From NCBI GenBank assembly GCA_945610215.1, contig CALYZR010000024.1, forward strand, positions 1-7,695: a stretch of DNA of 7,695 bases. Reading direction: 5' to 3'. Below, piece after piece: positions 5,619 through 7,695 of this stretch (its first letter is position 1; each line of letters starts with the position of its first letter). The DNA comes from an uncultured Clostridium sp. (GTDB lineage: Bacteria; Bacillota; Clostridia; TANB77; CAG-508). Under the pieces are notes generated by a model. That model ran no database searches. It saw nothing but the letters and a program-made list of their open reading frames with translations, and was not told the DNA's origin. The translations under genes and the position numbers were made by a program.

Positions 5619-7695
5619 TTATTTTCTATTAAATTTACGTTCTATATCATATTTTGTCATTTTTATTGCTGTTGGCCTTCCGTGTGGACATGTAAATGGA
5701 TTTGGTAAAACTAATAACTGTTTCATTAATGTATCTACTTCTTCATTTGTTAATTTCATATTTGCTTTTACCGCAGCTTTACATGCTATTGTACTAATAA
5801 ATTTATCTTCTTTCTCCTGTTTTGCAGTTATTGCAACAGTATCTATTTCATCTAGAATTTCTAAAAATAACTCTTTTGTATCTAAGTCCATACATAATGA
5901 TGGAACTCCTATTAACCTAATTGTGTTGTCTCCAAATTCTTCTATTATAAATCCAGCTTTTTTAAATAAGTCTGTATTTTCTTTTACAATTGCTCTTTCT
6001 TTATGTGATAATTCAATTATATCTGGTAATAACATAATTTGAGATTCTTTTTCCATATTGCTGTAAAAATTTTTCTTTATTTTCTCATACATAACTCTTT
6101 CGTGTGCAGCATGTTGATCTATTATATAAACTTCATCTTTTATTTCAATTACTAAATATGTAGAAAATAAAGCTCCTATAAATTTATATTTTAGTATTGT
6201 ATTATAATTTTCTTTTTCTTCAAATACAGATATGTTTTCTACTTCTTTTAATGTTTTATTGTCTATTCTAGTATAATCCTCATCTACTTTTTTTGTTTCT
6301 GGAAGCTTTCCAAATGTTTTTACATACATTTCATCAAAATCTTTACTTGGATTTTCTTCTACTTGTGAATCTTCTAATTTCTTTTGTTTATCTAATATAT
6401 TTTCCATATTTTCTTTTTGTTCTTGTGTTGGTATTTTTATTTCTTCTGCTTGTTCTACATTTTTTTGTGCAAATATTTCTTGAAGCGTATTTGTACTGTA
6501 ATTTTCTATAAATTCATCTGTATCTTTTTCTTTCTTTTTAAATAATCCCATGAATCCTGATTTTTTTATATCTTCTGATTCTTCTTTTTGTTCTATCTCT
6601 GGTTCTGTTTTTGTTTGAATTTCTTCTACTGCTTTTTTTGGTTCTTCTTTTATTTCCAACTTTTGTTCTTCTACTACTATAGGCTCTTTTTCTACCTCTT
6701 TTACTAGATCTCCTTTTAGCAAAGTTTCTTTTACACTATGGTATATCGCTTTAAATACTTTTTGTTCTTCTTGGAATCTAATTTCTAATTTAGTTGGATG
6801 TACATTTACATCTATTTTATTTGGTTCTATTTCAATATTTAGAATTACTACTCCATATTTTCCTATTGGAATTAAACCTTTAAATGCTTGTTCAACTCCT
6901 GCAGATAATGTTTTATCTTTTATATACCTTTTGTTCACAAAAAACATTTGATAACTTCTATTGTTTCTTGCTATTTCAGGTTTTCCTATTGCTCCAGTTA
7001 CTCTTATTCCTTCATATTCGTAATTTACTTTTAAAAGTCCTTCTGCAATTTCTTTTCCATATATAGTATATATTACTGTTTTCAAATCCCCATTTCCATT
7101 TGTTTGTATTATTGTTTTGCTACCATTTATAAGCTTTATTGCTATATTAGGATTTGCAATTGCTATTCTTGATACTGCATCTTCTATATATCCTGCTTCT
7201 GTAAAGTCTTTTTTTAAAAATTTATATCTAACTGGTGTATTAAAAAATAAATTACTTACTGTAATTGTTGTTCCCTGTTTAGAAGCCGCATCTTCTATTT
7301 CTAAAATTTTTCCACCTTCCACTATTATTTTATGTCCAATTTCGTCATTTTCTGTTTTTGTTACCAGTTCTACATGTGCAATTGCAGCAATACTAGCTAA
7401 AGCTTCACCTCTAAACCCCATGGATTTTACATTTTCTAAATCATCTGCTTTTCTTATTTTACTTGTTGCATGTCTTTCAAAGGCAAATTCTAGGTCATCT
7501 TTGCTCATTCCAGAACCATTATCTATAATTCTTATTTTGGAAATCCCACCATTTTGTATTTCTACTGTAATATTTGTTGCTCCTGCATCTATTGAATTTT
7601 CTACTAATTCTTTTACTACCGATGCAGGTCTTTCTATAACTTCACCTGCTGCAATTTTATTTATCGTGTTTTTATCAAGAACTTCAATTTTAGAC
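5619..7695 (-). CDS. mutL: DNA mismatch repair protein MutL (5' end at window edge)
   Basis: MutL couples mismatch recognition by MutS to strand incision and removal. The reading frame is open from the window edge: 691 residues are visible, beginning SKIEVLDKNTINKIAAGEV. The first base (7695, G on this strand) would be the third base of an ATG, so probably only two bases are missing. The GHKL ATPase domain (1 to about 330) has VVKELVENSIDAGAT with the catalytic Glu, DNGSGM, RHATSKI and GFRGEAL. A long Glu/Lys-rich linker (about 332-490) follows. The C-terminal domain has the metal-dependent nicking-endonuclease motif DQHAAHERVMYE (526-537), a likely beta-clamp-binding QIMLLP, SIACKAAVKAN and CPHGRPT. 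The endonuclease motif is expected in bacteria lacking MutH. miaA follows after 60 bp, the common mutS-mutL-miaA order; mutS would lie outside the window. Confidence 0.98.
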   Translation of the reverse strand, partial: SKIEVLDKNTINKIAAGEVIERPASVVKELVENSIDAGATNITVEIQNGGISKIRIIDNGSGMSKDDLEFAFERHATSKIRKADDLENVKSMGFRGEALASIAAIAHVELVTKTENDEIGHKIIVEGGKILEIEDAASKQGTTITVSNLFFNTPVRYKFLKKDFTEAGYIEDAVSRIAIANPNIAIKLINGSKTIIQTNGNGDLKTVIYTIYGKEIAEGLLKVNYEYEGIRVTGAIGKPEIARNNRSYQMFFVNKRYIKDKTLSAGVEQAFKGLIPIGKYGVVILNIEIEPNKIDVNVHPTKLEIRFQEEQKVFKAIYHSVKETLLKGDLVKEVEKEPIVVEEQKLEIKEEPKKAVEEIQTKTEPEIEQKEESEDIKKSGFMGLFKKKEKDTDEFIENYSTNTLQEIFAQKNVEQAEEIKIPTQEQKENMENILDKQKKLEDSQVEENPSKDFDEMYVKTFGKLPETKKVDEDYTRIDNKTLKEVENISVFEEKENYNTILKYKFIGALFSTYLVIEIKDEVYIIDQHAAHERVMYEKIKKNFYSNMEKESQIMLLPDIIELSHKERAIVKENTDLFKKAGFIIEEFGDNTIRLIGVPSLCMDLDTKELFLEILDEIDTVAITAKQEKEDKFISTIACKAAVKANMKLTNEEVDTLMKQLLVLPNPFTCPHGRPTAIKMTKYDIERKFNRK

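Noticed and set aside
5482..6042. 186-residue plus-strand frame opposite miaA/mutL
   Set aside because: Lies opposite conserved MutL motifs (CPHGRPT and others), so it is a shadow.

Overview
The window is very AT-rich. Every recognisable gene lies on the minus strand, so transcription runs from high to low coordinates. The gene set, the strong AGGAGG-type ribosome binding sites and codon choice (mostly A/T third positions, Arg mostly AGA) point to a low-GC Gram-positive bacterium of the class Clostridia. SepF and DivIVA support a Firmicute, as does MutL with an endonuclease motif. I cannot name a genus.

There are three blocks in transcription order. (1) 7695 to 3317: mutL (mismatch repair, cut at the window edge probably inside its start codon), miaA (tRNA i6A37 synthesis, broken by two single-base insertions), then an orphan HlyD/RND-type membrane-anchored adaptor protein with a TTG start. 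Gaps are 60 and 26 bp, so this looks like one operon. (2) 3263 to 2145: a good sigma-A promoter, sepF, a small intercistronic hairpin, divIVA, and a strong Rho-independent terminator. These two proteins act at the division septum. The ylmE, yggT and ylmH genes that often sit in this cluster are absent here. (3) 2074 to 1: a sigma-A-like promoter, a GT4-family glycosyltransferase, pth (peptidyl-tRNA hydrolase) and the first 82 codons of an RNase E/G family ribonuclease. Gaps of 10 and 12 bp indicate a tightly coupled operon.

The most notable observation is in miaA. Removing two single bases (5513 and 4831) restores an uninterrupted 305-residue enzyme with all family motifs. Both extra bases are a C immediately before a conserved glycine GGA codon, so both create the 0-frame codon CGG (TCA CGG A and CTT CGG A). 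By eye I find no in-frame CGG codon in any intact gene of the window. This could be a double lesion in a decaying gene or an assembly problem. It also fits +1 frameshifting at an unread or very slow CGG codon, which would be a new and testable phenomenon. No mobile element, CRISPR array, tRNA or rRNA was seen.
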